Source of the DNA: Breoghania sp963678585
GTDB lineage: Bacteria > Pseudomonadota > Alphaproteobacteria > Rhizobiales > Stappiaceae
Direction: 5' to 3'
Length of the DNA: 64,000 bases
Assembly (NCBI GenBank): GCA_963678585.2
Contig: CAXXGA010000003.1
Location: 310,001 to 374,000, forward strand
Of the stretch, positions 24,050-33,049 are shown piece after piece. The position numbers and the translations under genes were made by a program. The notes under the pieces were generated by a model. That model searched no databases, was not told the DNA's origin, and saw only the letters and a program-made list of their open reading frames with translations. Within the stretch, counting starts at the first letter, position 1. Each line of letters begins with the position of its first letter.

Positions 24050-26662
24050 ATGGCGAGCGAGCGATACAACGCGCGCGAGGCGGAAGCCCGGTGGCAGAAG
24101 ATCTGGGACGAAAAGGCGGTCTTTGAGACCGACAACGACGACCCGCGGCCCAAATACTACGTCCTTGAGATGTTCCCCTATCCTTCGGGGCGCATTCACA
24201 TGGGCCATGTGCGCAATTACGCCATGGGCGACGTGGTCGCGCGTTACAAGCGCGCCAAGGGCTTCAACGTGCTTCACCCGATGGGGTGGGACGCTTTTGG
24301 CATGCCAGCGGAAAACGCCGCGATGCAGAACAAGGTGCATCCCAAGGGCTGGACCTACGACAACATCGCCACGATGCGCGCGCAGCTCAAGTCCATGGGC
24401 CTGTCGCTCGACTGGTCGCGCGAGTTCGCCACCTGCGACGTTGAATATTACGCCCAGCAGCAGCACCTCTTCCTCGATTTCCTGAAGGCCGGGCTCGCCT
24501 ATCGCCGCAAGTCCAAGGTCAACTGGGATCCGGTCGACATGACCGTGCTCGCCAATGAGCAGGTGATCGACGGGCGCGGCTGGCGTTCCGGCGCGATTGT
24601 CGAGCAGCGCGAACTGACCCAGTGGTTCTTCAAGATCACGGAATTCGCGCCCGACCTTCTCGATGCGCTGGAGACGCTCGACCAGTGGCCGGAAAAGGTC
24701 CGGCTGATGCAGAAGAACTGGATCGGCAAGTCCGAAGGCCTGCGGGTGCGCTTCGAGTTCACCGAGCCCGCGCCCACCGGCGATGCGACGCTTGAGATCT
24801 TCACCACCCGGCCCGATACGCTGTTCGGCGCAAGCTTCATGGGCCTGTCGGCGGATCACCCGATCACCGCGAAGCTGGCGGAAGAAAATCCGCAGATCGC
24901 GGCCTTCGTGGAAGAGTGCCACCGCATCGGCACGAGTGCCGCGGCCATCGAGACGGCGGAAAAGAAGGGCATCGACACCGGGCTCAAGGTCCGTCATCCC
25001 TTCGATCCGGAGCGTTTGCTGCCGGTCTATGTCGCGAACTTCATCCTGATGGATTACGGCACCGGCGCGATCTTCGCCTGTCCGGGCCATGACCAGCGCG
25101 ACCTCGACTTCGCCAACAAGTACGGCCTTCCGGTCATCCCCGTCGTCCTGCCGGGCGGTGAGGATGCGGCCAGCTTCCGCATCATGGAAGAGGCCTATAC
25201 GGGCGAGGGTACGATCATCAATTCCGACTTCCTCGATGGAATGGAAATCGAGGCGGCGAAGAACGAGATCTCCAGCCGTCTGGAAGCGCGCATGATCGAC
25301 GGCGCGCCGCAGGGCGAGCGACAGACCAACTACCGCCTGCGCGACTGGGGCATCTCCCGCCAGCGCTACTGGGGCTGCCCGATCCCGATCATCCATTGCG
25401 ACGATTGCGGCGTGGTTCCGGTGCCGGTGGAAGACCTTCCGGTCCAGTTGCCCGAGGACGTGGCCTTCGACAAGCCGGGCAATCCGCTCGATCGTCATCC
25501 CACATGGCGCAATGTCGCCTGCCCGTGCTGCGGCAAGCCTGCCCGGCGCGAGACGGACACGATGGACACCTTCGTCGACAGTTCCTGGTACTTCGCGCGC
25601 TTCACCGCGCCGCGGGCCTCAACGCCCACGGAAACGGCGGCGGCCGATGGCTGGCTGCCGGTCGACCAGTATATCGGCGGCATCGAGCACGCGATCCTGC
25701 ACCTTCTCTATTCGCGCTTCTTCTCCCGCGCCATGAAGGTAACGGGCCACATGAATGTGGAAGAGCCGTTCAAGGGCATGTTCACGCAAGGCATGGTCAC
25801 GCATGAGACCTACCGTGCGGAAGACGGCTCCTGGCTCAACCCGGCGGAAATCAACATTGAAGGCGAGGGCGGCGAACGCCGCGCTGTGCGCCTTTCCGAC
25901 GGTACGCCGGTGACCATCGGCTCCATCGAGAAGATGTCGAAGTCGAAGAAGAACACCGTCGATCCGACCGACATTCTGGGAGCCTACGGTGCGGACACCG
26001 CGCGCTGGTTCATGCTGTCGGACAGCCCCCCGGAGCGCGACGTGATCTGGACGGAAGAGGGTGTGCAGGGCGCGCACCGCTTCGTGCAGCGTGTCTGGCG
26101 TCTTGTCGGCGAGATTGCCGAGCGCGTGCCGGGCGACGTCGCAAAGCCTGCCGAATTCGGCGAGGCGGCGACGGCTCTGCGTCGCGTCACGCACAAGACG
26201 CTGGCGGGTGTGGAACACGATATCGAAAGCCTCGGCTTCAACCGCGCCGTCGCCAAGCTCTACGAGCTGGTCAACACGCTGGCCAAGGCGGCGGCTGAAA
26301 AAGCGCCGGGCGAGGATCTCGTCTGGGCGGTTCGCGAATCGGCCACCAGCCTCGTTCAGATGATGGCGCCGATGACGCCGCATCTGGCGGAGGAATGCTG
26401 GGGTGTTCTGGGCGGCGGGGGTCTTCTGTCGCAGGCCGACTGGCCTGAGGTGGATCCTGCGCTTCTGGTGGAAGATTCCGTCGTTCTGCCCGTTCAGGTC
26501 AACGGCAAGAAGCGGGCGGAGTTGACCATTGCCCGCGATGCGTCGCAATCTGACGTCGAGGCGGCGGCTCTGGCGCTTGAGGCCGTGCAGCGGTCTCTGG
26601 AAGGCCGGGCTCCGCGCAAGGTCATTGTCGTCCCACAGAGGATCGTGAATGTCGTCGTCTGA
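24050..26662 (+). CDS. leuS: Leucyl-tRNA synthetase
   Basis: 870 aa, full length. Class I motifs: the HIGH box as HMGH in PYPSGRIHMGHVRNYAMGDVV (about 41-52) and KMSKS in SIEKMSKSKKNTVDPTDIL. The CP1 editing domain is present (TTRPDTLFGASFMGLSADHP), as is the zinc-like knuckle VACPCCGKPARRETDTMDTFVDSSWYF. It charges tRNA-Leu with leucine. It overlaps lptE by 14 bases, the normal leuS-lptE-holA arrangement. Confidence 0.97.
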   Translation: MASERYNAREAEARWQKIWDEKAVFETDNDDPRPKYYVLEMFPYPSGRIHMGHVRNYAMGDVVARYKRAKGFNVLHPMGWDAFGMPAENAAMQNKVHPKGWTYDNIATMRAQLKSMGLSLDWSREFATCDVEYYAQQQHLFLDFLKAGLAYRRKSKVNWDPVDMTVLANEQVIDGRGWRSGAIVEQRELTQWFFKITEFAPDLLDALETLDQWPEKVRLMQKNWIGKSEGLRVRFEFTEPAPTGDATLEIFTTRPDTLFGASFMGLSADHPITAKLAEENPQIAAFVEECHRIGTSAAAIETAEKKGIDTGLKVRHPFDPERLLPVYVANFILMDYGTGAIFACPGHDQRDLDFANKYGLPVIPVVLPGGEDAASFRIMEEAYTGEGTIINSDFLDGMEIEAAKNEISSRLEARMIDGAPQGERQTNYRLRDWGISRQRYWGCPIPIIHCDDCGVVPVPVEDLPVQLPEDVAFDKPGNPLDRHPTWRNVACPCCGKPARRETDTMDTFVDSSWYFARFTAPRASTPTETAAADGWLPVDQYIGGIEHAILHLLYSRFFSRAMKVTGHMNVEEPFKGMFTQGMVTHETYRAEDGSWLNPAEINIEGEGGERRAVRLSDGTPVTIGSIEKMSKSKKNTVDPTDILGAYGADTARWFMLSDSPPERDVIWTEEGVQGAHRFVQRVWRLVGEIAERVPGDVAKPAEFGEAATALRRVTHKTLAGVEHDIESLGFNRAVAKLYELVNTLAKAAAEKAPGEDLVWAVRESATSLVQMMAPMTPHLAEECWGVLGGGGLLSQADWPEVDPALLVEDSVVLPVQVNGKKRAELTIARDASQSDVEAAALALEAVQRSLEGRAPRKVIVVPQRIVNVVV

Positions 26663-27176
26663 TCTCACCGGTCGCCTCCGCGCCCTTGCCGTTGTCTGCA
26701 TGTTCGCCGTGCTGGCGGGCTGCAACGTCCGCCCGCTTTATGGCTCTCTGGGACCGGCTGCCCCGGCGCAGGAGGAACTTGCGGCCATCGAGATTACACC
26801 GGCGGACAGTCGCACCGCGCAAGTGCTGCGCAATGAACTCATCTATGCGTTCCAGCGCGGCGGTGAAGCCGCGCCGGTGCGCTACCGACTGAAGTTCATC
26901 ACCAACCTGACGAAGTCATCCGTTGCGGTGGAGGAACTCTCCGATGTTCCCGCGGCCTATCTGGTGCAGATGACGGCCAGCTTCTCGCTATCCGACAGCG
27001 AAACCGGTCGTACGCTCATGACCGGAACAAGCTTTGCCAACGCCTCCTACGACTTCTCCAATCAGCGTTTCGCCAACCAGCGCGCGGCGATGGAGGCGGA
27101 AGACCGGGCGGCCAAGGTGGTTGCCGATGATATCCAGGTCCGTATCGCGGCCTATTTCGCCGACCATCGGAGCTGA
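26649..27176 (+). CDS. lptE: LptE, LPS-assembly outer-membrane lipoprotein
   Basis: 175 aa. The lipobox LAGC follows a short hydrophobic stretch (LRALAVVCMFAVLAGC, Cys about 25), then NVRPLYG, the alphaproteobacterial LptE signature. It plugs the LptD barrel and helps insert lipopolysaccharide. The start lies inside leuS and is translationally coupled. Confidence 0.9.
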   Translation: MSSSDLTGRLRALAVVCMFAVLAGCNVRPLYGSLGPAAPAQEELAAIEITPADSRTAQVLRNELIYAFQRGGEAAPVRYRLKFITNLTKSSVAVEELSDVPAAYLVQMTASFSLSDSETGRTLMTGTSFANASYDFSNQRFANQRAAMEAEDRAAKVVADDIQVRIAAYFADHRS

Positions 27177-27293
27177 CATCAGATCCGGCCGCTGCGTTCT
27201 TGCGAGGCGGCGGCGGATTATTCATCCGGGCGCTGATCATGGCGTGCGGTCCCGTTTTCCGGCCATTCGTTTCGATGCCGTCTGGACAAGCCC

Positions 27294-28334
27294 ATGGTCG
27301 CGCTGAAGCCTGCAGAGATCGACCGGTTCGTTGCCAACCCGCCCGCCAATATCGCGGTGGTGCTGGTCTATGGTCCGGATGCGGGGCTGGTGAACGAACG
27401 CGCCAAGGCGATTGTCGCGGTCGCCGCCAAGGGAAACGACGACCCGTTCAGCCGGGTCAAGCTCGACGCTTCCGACATTGCCTCCGACCCCCAGCGGCTC
27501 GTGGATGAATATCTGACGGTTCCGCTTTTCGGCGGCAAGCGTATCATCTGGGTGCGCGATGCGGGGGCAAAGAACCTCTCCAACGCGGTCGAACCTGTCC
27601 TGAAGGCCGAGGACGGCGATGCGCTCGTCGTCATCGAGGCGGGCGACTTGAAAAAGGGCGTCGGCTTGCGAAAGCTTGTCGAAGGTGCGCGCAACGCTGC
27701 CGCCGTGCCGTGCTATGCCGATGCGACGCGCGATCTGGATCGCCTGATCGATGATGAGACGCGCGCGGCAAATCTGACAATCACGCGCGAGGCGCGTGCT
27801 GCCCTTCATGCTCTGCTCGGTGCGGATCGGCTGGCCTCGCGCGGCGAAATCGCCAAGCTCTGTCTCTATGCGCTCGGCAAGGGCCGTGTAGAGGCGGAGG
27901 ATGTGGAGGCGGTGGTCGGCGATGCTTCGGCTTTCGCACTCGATGCCCTGATCGATGCGGCGGCGGGCGGGGACCTTGCGACGCTCGATCATGGTCTCGA
28001 CCGGCTCGATGCCTCCGGCCTCGATGCGTCCGTTATTGCAGGGTCTGCGCTTCGCCGGTTCCAGTGGCTTGAGGCGGCGCGTGCGGAAATGGATGCGGGC
28101 GTCTCGCCCGACGAGATCGTGAAACGGGCGCGGCCGATGATCTATTTCAAGCGCCAGCCCCTCGTTGCCCAGCATATCCGGATCTGGAGCCTGCCGCGCG
28201 TCGCCCGCGCACTTGAGATCCTGAACGAGGCGGCCTTCAAGTCTCGGACCATGCCGCATCTGGCGCGCGCGCTCGTTTCAGATACGCTGCTGACGCTCGC
28301 CCGCGTCGCGCGCAGCGCAGGCGGGCGGCGCTAG
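27294..28334 (+). CDS. holA: DNA polymerase III delta subunit
   Basis: 346 aa. It begins MVALKPAEIDRFVANPPANIAVVLVYGPDAGLVNERAKAI, then LDASDIASDPQRLVDEYLTVPLFGGKRIIWVRDAG, the family pattern of the clamp-loader delta subunit (AAA+ fold with a degenerate P-loop). RARPMIYFKRQPLVAQHIRIWS is the conserved C-terminal collar segment. Delta opens the beta clamp. It lies 117 bases after lptE. Confidence 0.93.
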   Translation: MVALKPAEIDRFVANPPANIAVVLVYGPDAGLVNERAKAIVAVAAKGNDDPFSRVKLDASDIASDPQRLVDEYLTVPLFGGKRIIWVRDAGAKNLSNAVEPVLKAEDGDALVVIEAGDLKKGVGLRKLVEGARNAAAVPCYADATRDLDRLIDDETRAANLTITREARAALHALLGADRLASRGEIAKLCLYALGKGRVEAEDVEAVVGDASAFALDALIDAAAGGDLATLDHGLDRLDASGLDASVIAGSALRRFQWLEAARAEMDAGVSPDEIVKRARPMIYFKRQPLVAQHIRIWSLPRVARALEILNEAAFKSRTMPHLARALVSDTLLTLARVARSAGGRR

Positions 28335-28378
28335 GGCGATATCATCGTTTGAATTTGGCGGTTTCTGAATGCGTGGCC

Positions 28379-28501
28379 GATCCTTTGAGACGACGCTACG
28401 CGTCTCCTCAGGATGACGTTGTTTTTGTGGCGCGCCTTTTTTGATGCATCAACACGGGAACGTCCTCCTGAGGAGGCCCGTCAGGGCCGTCTCGAAGAAT
28501 T
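28379..28501. repeat. Inverted pair of short palindromic repeats
   Basis: Copy 1 (28379-28418) contains CTTTGAGACG and CTCCTCAGGATGACG; copy 2 (28461-28501) is a diverged copy in the opposite orientation with CGTCCTCCTGAGGAGG and CGTCTCGAAGAATT. Each copy can fold on itself, and the two can pair with each other. The general form (TTCGAGACG...CCTCAGGATGACG) is a dispersed element in Rhizobiales genomes. They lie between converging genes. Confidence 0.6.
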
Positions 28502-28530
28502 GGCCCCTTGTTTCTCAGTTGGTCAAGAAT

Positions 28531-28558
28531 GCCGGTCGGATCTCGCGACCCGACCGGC
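28531..28558. terminator. Hairpin at the 3' end of the GMC gene
   Basis: GCCGGTCGG and CCGACCGGC form a perfect 9-bp stem with a 10-base loop, 9 bases from the stop of the minus-strand GMC gene. The T-run is weak. Confidence 0.55.
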
Positions 28559-28566
28559 CTTGTGCG

Positions 28567-30138
28567 TTAAAGCGTCCCGGACGCCATTTGCCCGGCGATG
28601 AACTCCGCCTGACGGATGGCCAGCGAGACGATGGTGAGCGTCGGGTTTTCCGAAGCTCCCGAGGTGAACTGGCTGCCGTCGGAAACGAAGAGATTGGCGA
28701 TGTCGTGGCTCTGGCCGTGCTTGTTGACCACGCCGTCGCGCGCCTTCTCGCTCATCCGGTTGGTGCCCAGATTATGCGTCGAGGGGTAGGGCGGTGTGGG
28801 GAAGACCCGCGTTGCGCCGACCGCATCGTAAAGCGCGGAGCCTTGCGCATAGGCGTGGTTGCGCATGGCGATGTCGTTGGGGTGGTCGGAGAAGTTGACG
28901 TTCGCCACCGGCATGCCGAAGGCGTCCTTTTCCGTGTCGTGCAGGGTGACGGCGTTGGTCTCCTGCGGCATGTCCTCGCCCACCAGCCACATGCCCGCCA
29001 TGTTCTCGTAACTGTCTAGCGCGGAGGTGAAGGAACGCCCCCAGCCACCTGGGTTCAGGAAGGCGGCCATGAAGGGCAGGCCGAGCGACAGGGTTTCCAT
29101 CTCGTAGCCGCCGACAAAGCCACGCGAGGTGTCGAGGCGGGCCTCGTCCTGAATGATGCCCGCCATGGTCGTGCCGCGATACATGTGAACCGGCTTGTCG
29201 AAGACCGCATAGACCGAGCCCGTCATGTGGCGCATGTAGTTGCGCCCGACCTGACCTGAGGAATTGGCCAGCCCGTCCGGGAACATGTTTGAGGCGGAGT
29301 TCAGCAACATGCGCGGGCTCTCGATGGAATTGCCCGCCACCGCCACGATGCGCGCCTTCTGGCGTTGCTCGTTTCCGTCCTTGTCGGCATAGATCACGCC
29401 GGTGACCTTGCCGGACTTGTCGTGCTCGATCCTGAGAACCTGCGAGTTGGGGCGCACTTCCATGTGCCCGGTCGCCTCGCCCTTGGGGATCTCGGTATAG
29501 AGCGTCGACCATTTCGCGCCCCACTTGCAGCCCTGGAAGCAGAAGCCGGTCTGCTGGCAGGAATTGCGCCCGTCGCGCATCTGCGAATTGATGGCCATCC
29601 GGCCCGTGTGGCACTCGGTGTAGCCGAGCTTGTCGGCCCCGGCCTTCATGATCTTGAAGTTGTTGTTACCGGGAAGACCCGGAATGCCGTTCGTCCGCGT
29701 CACGCCCATCTTGTCTTCGGCGCGGGCGTAATAGGGCTCCATTTCGGCCAGCGTGATCGGCCAGTCGAGGAGGTTCGCCCCTTCCAGCGCGCCGTAATGG
29801 GTCAGTGTCTTGAACTCGTGTTCCTGAAAGCGCAGCGATGCACCCGCCCAGTGGGTGGTGGAGCCGCCCACCGCCTTGACGATCCATGCGGGCAGGTTCG
29901 GGAAATCCTTTGCCACCCGCCAGTCGCCGGACGTCATGCGCTTGTCGGTCCATGCGAGCTGCGAAAAGCTCGCCCATTCGTCATTGATGAACTCGTCGTA
30001 TTCGTGCCGGGCCCCGGCTTCCAGAATGACGACGTCGATGCCCTTCTGGGCCAGTTCGTTGCCGAGCGTGCCGCCGCCGGCGCCCGAACCGATGATGACG
30101 ACGACGCTGTCGTCGTTCAGCTCAAAGGGAGCAGCCAT
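28567..30138 (-). CDS. GMC-family dehydrogenase, FAD-GDH/gluconate-dehydrogenase type large subunit
   Basis: 523 aa. The FAD Rossmann motif GSGAGGGTLGNELAQKG (17-33) and the second GMC motif GGSTTHWAGASLRF (91-104) are intact. RNSCQQTGFCFQGCKWG places Cys194, Cys200 and Cys204 with spacing C-x5-C-x3-C, the same as the 3Fe-4S ligands of Burkholderia FAD-glucose dehydrogenase, so electron transfer through an iron-sulphur cluster is likely. The C-terminus has STHNLGTNRMS and SENPTLTIVSLAIRQAE with the active-site His and Asn. It has no signal and should be co-exported with the Tat-tagged small subunit encoded just upstream. The substrate (a sugar or polyol) is unknown. Confidence 0.9.
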   Translation of the reverse strand: MAAPFELNDDSVVVIIGSGAGGGTLGNELAQKGIDVVILEAGARHEYDEFINDEWASFSQLAWTDKRMTSGDWRVAKDFPNLPAWIVKAVGGSTTHWAGASLRFQEHEFKTLTHYGALEGANLLDWPITLAEMEPYYARAEDKMGVTRTNGIPGLPGNNNFKIMKAGADKLGYTECHTGRMAINSQMRDGRNSCQQTGFCFQGCKWGAKWSTLYTEIPKGEATGHMEVRPNSQVLRIEHDKSGKVTGVIYADKDGNEQRQKARIVAVAGNSIESPRMLLNSASNMFPDGLANSSGQVGRNYMRHMTGSVYAVFDKPVHMYRGTTMAGIIQDEARLDTSRGFVGGYEMETLSLGLPFMAAFLNPGGWGRSFTSALDSYENMAGMWLVGEDMPQETNAVTLHDTEKDAFGMPVANVNFSDHPNDIAMRNHAYAQGSALYDAVGATRVFPTPPYPSTHNLGTNRMSEKARDGVVNKHGQSHDIANLFVSDGSQFTSGASENPTLTIVSLAIRQAEFIAGQMASGTL

Positions 30139-30195
30139 GGTGTTTCCTCCAGTATCGCTTTTGTCTTGTCGGGCTCGCGGGTCTTGGTGCCGCGC

Positions 30196-30762
30196 CTAGA
30201 GCCACTCGATGTCGTCGAAGCCGCGGTCGATGTATCCGCCCTTGGAGTAGGACTCGCCCTCGTAGCCGAAGAGCGGCCAGATCTCCTTCTGGTTGTAGAG
30301 CGAGACGACAAGACCTCCGCGGACGGTCTGGAAGAAGGAACTGTCCTCGATCTGGTGCAGCACGGCGACGCGCTCTTCCTCCCAGCCGAGGCCGCGATAG
30401 CCGGAGCCGCCTGCACGTTGATCGAGATCGCCGATGCCGCCCTCGATGAGGTCGCGATAGCCCTCGTCGGAGACCGCCTTTTCGTCATGGCTTTTCACGG
30501 CGATGGCGTAGAAGCGGTCGGCAATCTGGTCGTGGGGGTAGATGTCACGGGCCATCTGGATGAGCGTGGCCATGGTCTCCGGCTTGAGCGATGCGGTCTC
30601 AAGACCCCAGGCCTGGCTGGGGCAGATCACGGCGCGGCCGGAGACAATCAGAAGCGCGCCAAGGCCGGTTGCGGCCGAGCCGCGCAGGAGCGCACGGCGG
30701 GTGAGCCCCGCGCAGGCGTCCTCGTTCGGGCGCGTACGCCCGTTCGCATCAATGGATGACAT
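30196..30762 (-). CDS. Gluconate 2-dehydrogenase subunit 3-like protein (Tat-exported gamma subunit)
   Basis: 188 aa. The start at 30762 has GGGAGGA seven bases upstream. A twin-arginine signal is visible: TRRALLRGSAATGLGALLIVSG, followed by VICPSQAWG. The remainder, with MARDIYPHDQIADRFYAIAVKSHDEKA and FFQTVRGGLVVSLYNQKEIWPLFGYEGESYSKGGYIDRGFDDIEWL, is the usual subunit 3 fold. It carries the FAD subunit through the Tat pathway and stabilises it. The cytochrome c subunit of the known three-part enzymes is not encoded nearby. Confidence 0.88.
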   Translation of the reverse strand: MSSIDANGRTRPNEDACAGLTRRALLRGSAATGLGALLIVSGRAVICPSQAWGLETASLKPETMATLIQMARDIYPHDQIADRFYAIAVKSHDEKAVSDEGYRDLIEGGIGDLDQRAGGSGYRGLGWEEERVAVLHQIEDSSFFQTVRGGLVVSLYNQKEIWPLFGYEGESYSKGGYIDRGFDDIEWL

Positions 30763-30825
30763 TGTCTTTCCTCCCATTTGCAAAACCGTCGCCGCTGCGC
30801 CCTCCCAAGCGCGGCGGCTACGGGA

Positions 30826-31221
30826 TCAGCGGTATCGACCGTGCTTTTGCAGCACCTCGATCTTGTAGCCGTCCGGGTCTTCCACGAAGAAAAACCGGGC
30901 CATCAGCGCGCCGTCGCGATGGAATTCCTTGATGTCGCGCGGGGCGAGGCCGAGGCCTGCGAAACGGGCATGTTCGCCATCCAGATCCTCAACGCAGAAG
31001 GCCACGTGGCCGTAGCCGTCGCCCAGATCGTAGGGCTCGGTGCGCCCCTTGTTGACGGTCAGTTCGACCTCGAAATCGGCGTCCGCATTGCGCAGGTAGA
31101 CAAGCGTGAAGTCGTCGAAGTCGTAACGGTCGGCGACCTCAAGGCCGAAGGCCTTGGTGTAGAAGTCGACGGAACGGGTCTCTTCGAGAACGCGGATCAT
31201 CATGTGAATGGCTTTTGCCAC
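30826..31221 (-). CDS. gloA: Lactoylglutathione lyase (glyoxalase I), VOC fold
   Basis: 131 aa from a GTG at 31221 with GGAGG upstream. The metal ligands of the VOC fold can be seen in order: His in AIHMMIRVLE, Glu in DFEVELTVNKG, His in YGHVAFCVED, and Glu in GYKIEVLQKHG. FYTKAFGLEVADRYDFDDFTLVYL is the GloA core. It converts the methylglyoxal-glutathione hemithioacetal to S-lactoylglutathione. It follows the dehydrogenase pair on the opposite side of a 63-base gap, same strand, and may be co-transcribed with it. Confidence 0.88.
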   Translation of the reverse strand: MAKAIHMMIRVLEETRSVDFYTKAFGLEVADRYDFDDFTLVYLRNADADFEVELTVNKGRTEPYDLGDGYGHVAFCVEDLDGEHARFAGLGLAPRDIKEFHRDGALMARFFFVEDPDGYKIEVLQKHGRYR

Positions 31222-31480
31222 GGATAGCCTCCGTTTGTTTCCTTGGCGCCGCCGGTGAGACGACGTTTGAGGATGAGTATGGATTGTCTGCCGGGAAAGT
31301 GGTGGCAGTTGACTACCACGCCGACAACTTGCATCGCGTCCGAACATGGTGAAACTGCCCGGACAGGGCGCGCGGCGGCGATACACCTTGTCCAAAAGCA
31401 CGGTTGCGCGCCGGCCTGCGAGCACGAATACTGGCTTGCCCGCGGCTCGGGAGCCCGCGGTTAAGGGGAGAAAACGCAAA

Positions 31481-31783
31481 ATGTGCAGGGTATTCGCAGG
31501 GCAGGACCCGGCCGGTTATCGCCAGATCAACCGCTCGGTTCGCATTGCCGGCCATTCCACGAGCATTCAGCTTGAGGCGACCTTCTGGGCATTGCTTGAC
31601 GAGATCGCCGCCGGTCAGGGGCTCACCACGCCCAAATTTCTCTCCCAGCTCTATGATGAAGCGATCGAGATCAACGGCACGATCCCGAATTTCGCTTCCA
31701 TGTTGCGCACCACCTGCGCACTCTATCTGAAGGGCGCAAAGCCTGAGGCCGAAGAGCTGGAAGCCCTGAAGAAGATCGCCTGA
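31481..31783 (+). CDS. Ribbon-helix-helix domain protein
   Basis: 100 aa, ATG with AAGGGGAG upstream. INRSVRIAGHSTSIQLEATFWALLDEIAAGQGLTTPKFLSQLYDEAIEINGTIPNFASMLRTTCALYLKG fits the RHH_4 family of Rhizobiales: a strand that would enter the DNA major groove and two helices. It could be a small DNA-binding regulator; no operator or partner is evident. It lies between glyoxalase (divergent) and the aminotransferase. Confidence 0.8.
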   Translation: MCRVFAGQDPAGYRQINRSVRIAGHSTSIQLEATFWALLDEIAAGQGLTTPKFLSQLYDEAIEINGTIPNFASMLRTTCALYLKGAKPEAEELEALKKIA

Positions 31784-31855
31784 CGCGGCCATGCGCGGGC
31801 AAGACAAGAAACGCTCCGGCGGCCTTGCGGCTACCGGTCCAAAAAGGATGCGCTC

Positions 31856-33049
31856 ATGCTGACCAAGGATACCGGGCTCACCACCATTTCCGGCTTTGAC
31901 CGTATCGGCGAGGAAAACGCCTTTGCGGTTCTTGCGCGCGCAACTGAGCTTGCGGGCGAGGGCAAGGACATCATCAATCTCGGCATCGGCCAGCCGGATT
32001 TCTCCACGCCCGATCACATCGTGGAAGCCGCCGTGAAAGCGCTGCGCGACGGGCATCACGGTTATACGCCCGCAACGGGCATCGCGCCGCTTCGCGAGGC
32101 CGTGGCCGCCGATCTGCTGAAGCGCACGGGCGCGGAGGTGTCGCCGGAACGGGTGATCATCGTGCCGGGCGGCAAGGTGACGATGTTTGCGGCGATCCTG
32201 ATGTTCGGCGAGCCGGGCGCGGAGATCCTCTATCCCGATCCGGGCTTCCCTATCTATCGCTCGATGATCGAGTTCACGGGCGCAAAGCCCGTTCCGGTGC
32301 CGATCCGCGAGGAAAACGGCTTTGCCTTTTCCGCCGACGAGCTTCTGGGCCTTATCACCGACAAGACGCGGCTGGTGATCGTCAATTCGCCTGCCAATCC
32401 GTGTGGCGGCGTGACGCCGAAGGCGGAGATCGACAAGCTGGTTGCAGGCCTCGCACGCCATCCGCATGTCGCTATCATGTCGGACGAGATCTACGGCCAG
32501 ATGACCTATGACGGTGAAGAGCATGTCTCGCTTCTGACCTACCCGGAAATCCGCGACCGGCTGATCCAGCTCGACGGCTGGTCCAAGACCTATGCCATGA
32601 CTGGCTGGCGGCTCGGTTATTCGGTATGGCCGGATGCGCTTTACGACAAGGTGCGCAAGCTGGCGGTCAATGCGTGGTCCTGTGTCAACGCGCCGACGCA
32701 ATATGCGGGCCTTGCCGCGCTGACCGGCCCGCAGGACGCGGTGCATGAGATGGTCGCCGAATTCGATGCCCGGCGGAAGCTGGTGGTCGACGGGCTCAAC
32801 GCCATCGAGGGCGTCAGCTGCATCCTGCCCAAGGGCGCGTTCTATGCGTTCCCCAATATCAAGGCGACCGGCTGGCAGGCCAAGAGGCTCGCCTCCGCGC
32901 TTCTGGAAGAGGCGGGCGTGGCGCTGATCGGCGGGCCGGATTTCGGCATTCTGGGCGAGGGCTACGTGCGCGTTTCCTATGCCAATTCGCGCGAGAACAT
33001 CTCACGTGCGCTGGAGCGCATCGAGGCGTTTCTTGCCAGGGGCGGCTAG
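31856..33049 (+). CDS. Class I/II pyridoxal-phosphate aminotransferase
   Basis: 397 aa. Type I fold: IINLGIGQPDFSTPDHIVEAAVKALRDGHHGYTPATGIAPLREAVA, NSPANPCGGVTP, SDEIYGQM, and the PLP Lys in GWSKTYAMTGWRLGYSVWP. The Arg that binds substrate carboxylate is in VRVSYANSRENI. It most resembles AspC/AatA-like aminotransferases; substrate not certain. The stop overlaps the convergent yeiH-like gene by 4 bases. Confidence 0.92.
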   Translation: MLTKDTGLTTISGFDRIGEENAFAVLARATELAGEGKDIINLGIGQPDFSTPDHIVEAAVKALRDGHHGYTPATGIAPLREAVAADLLKRTGAEVSPERVIIVPGGKVTMFAAILMFGEPGAEILYPDPGFPIYRSMIEFTGAKPVPVPIREENGFAFSADELLGLITDKTRLVIVNSPANPCGGVTPKAEIDKLVAGLARHPHVAIMSDEIYGQMTYDGEEHVSLLTYPEIRDRLIQLDGWSKTYAMTGWRLGYSVWPDALYDKVRKLAVNAWSCVNAPTQYAGLAALTGPQDAVHEMVAEFDARRKLVVDGLNAIEGVSCILPKGAFYAFPNIKATGWQAKRLASALLEEAGVALIGGPDFGILGEGYVRVSYANSRENISRALERIEAFLARGG

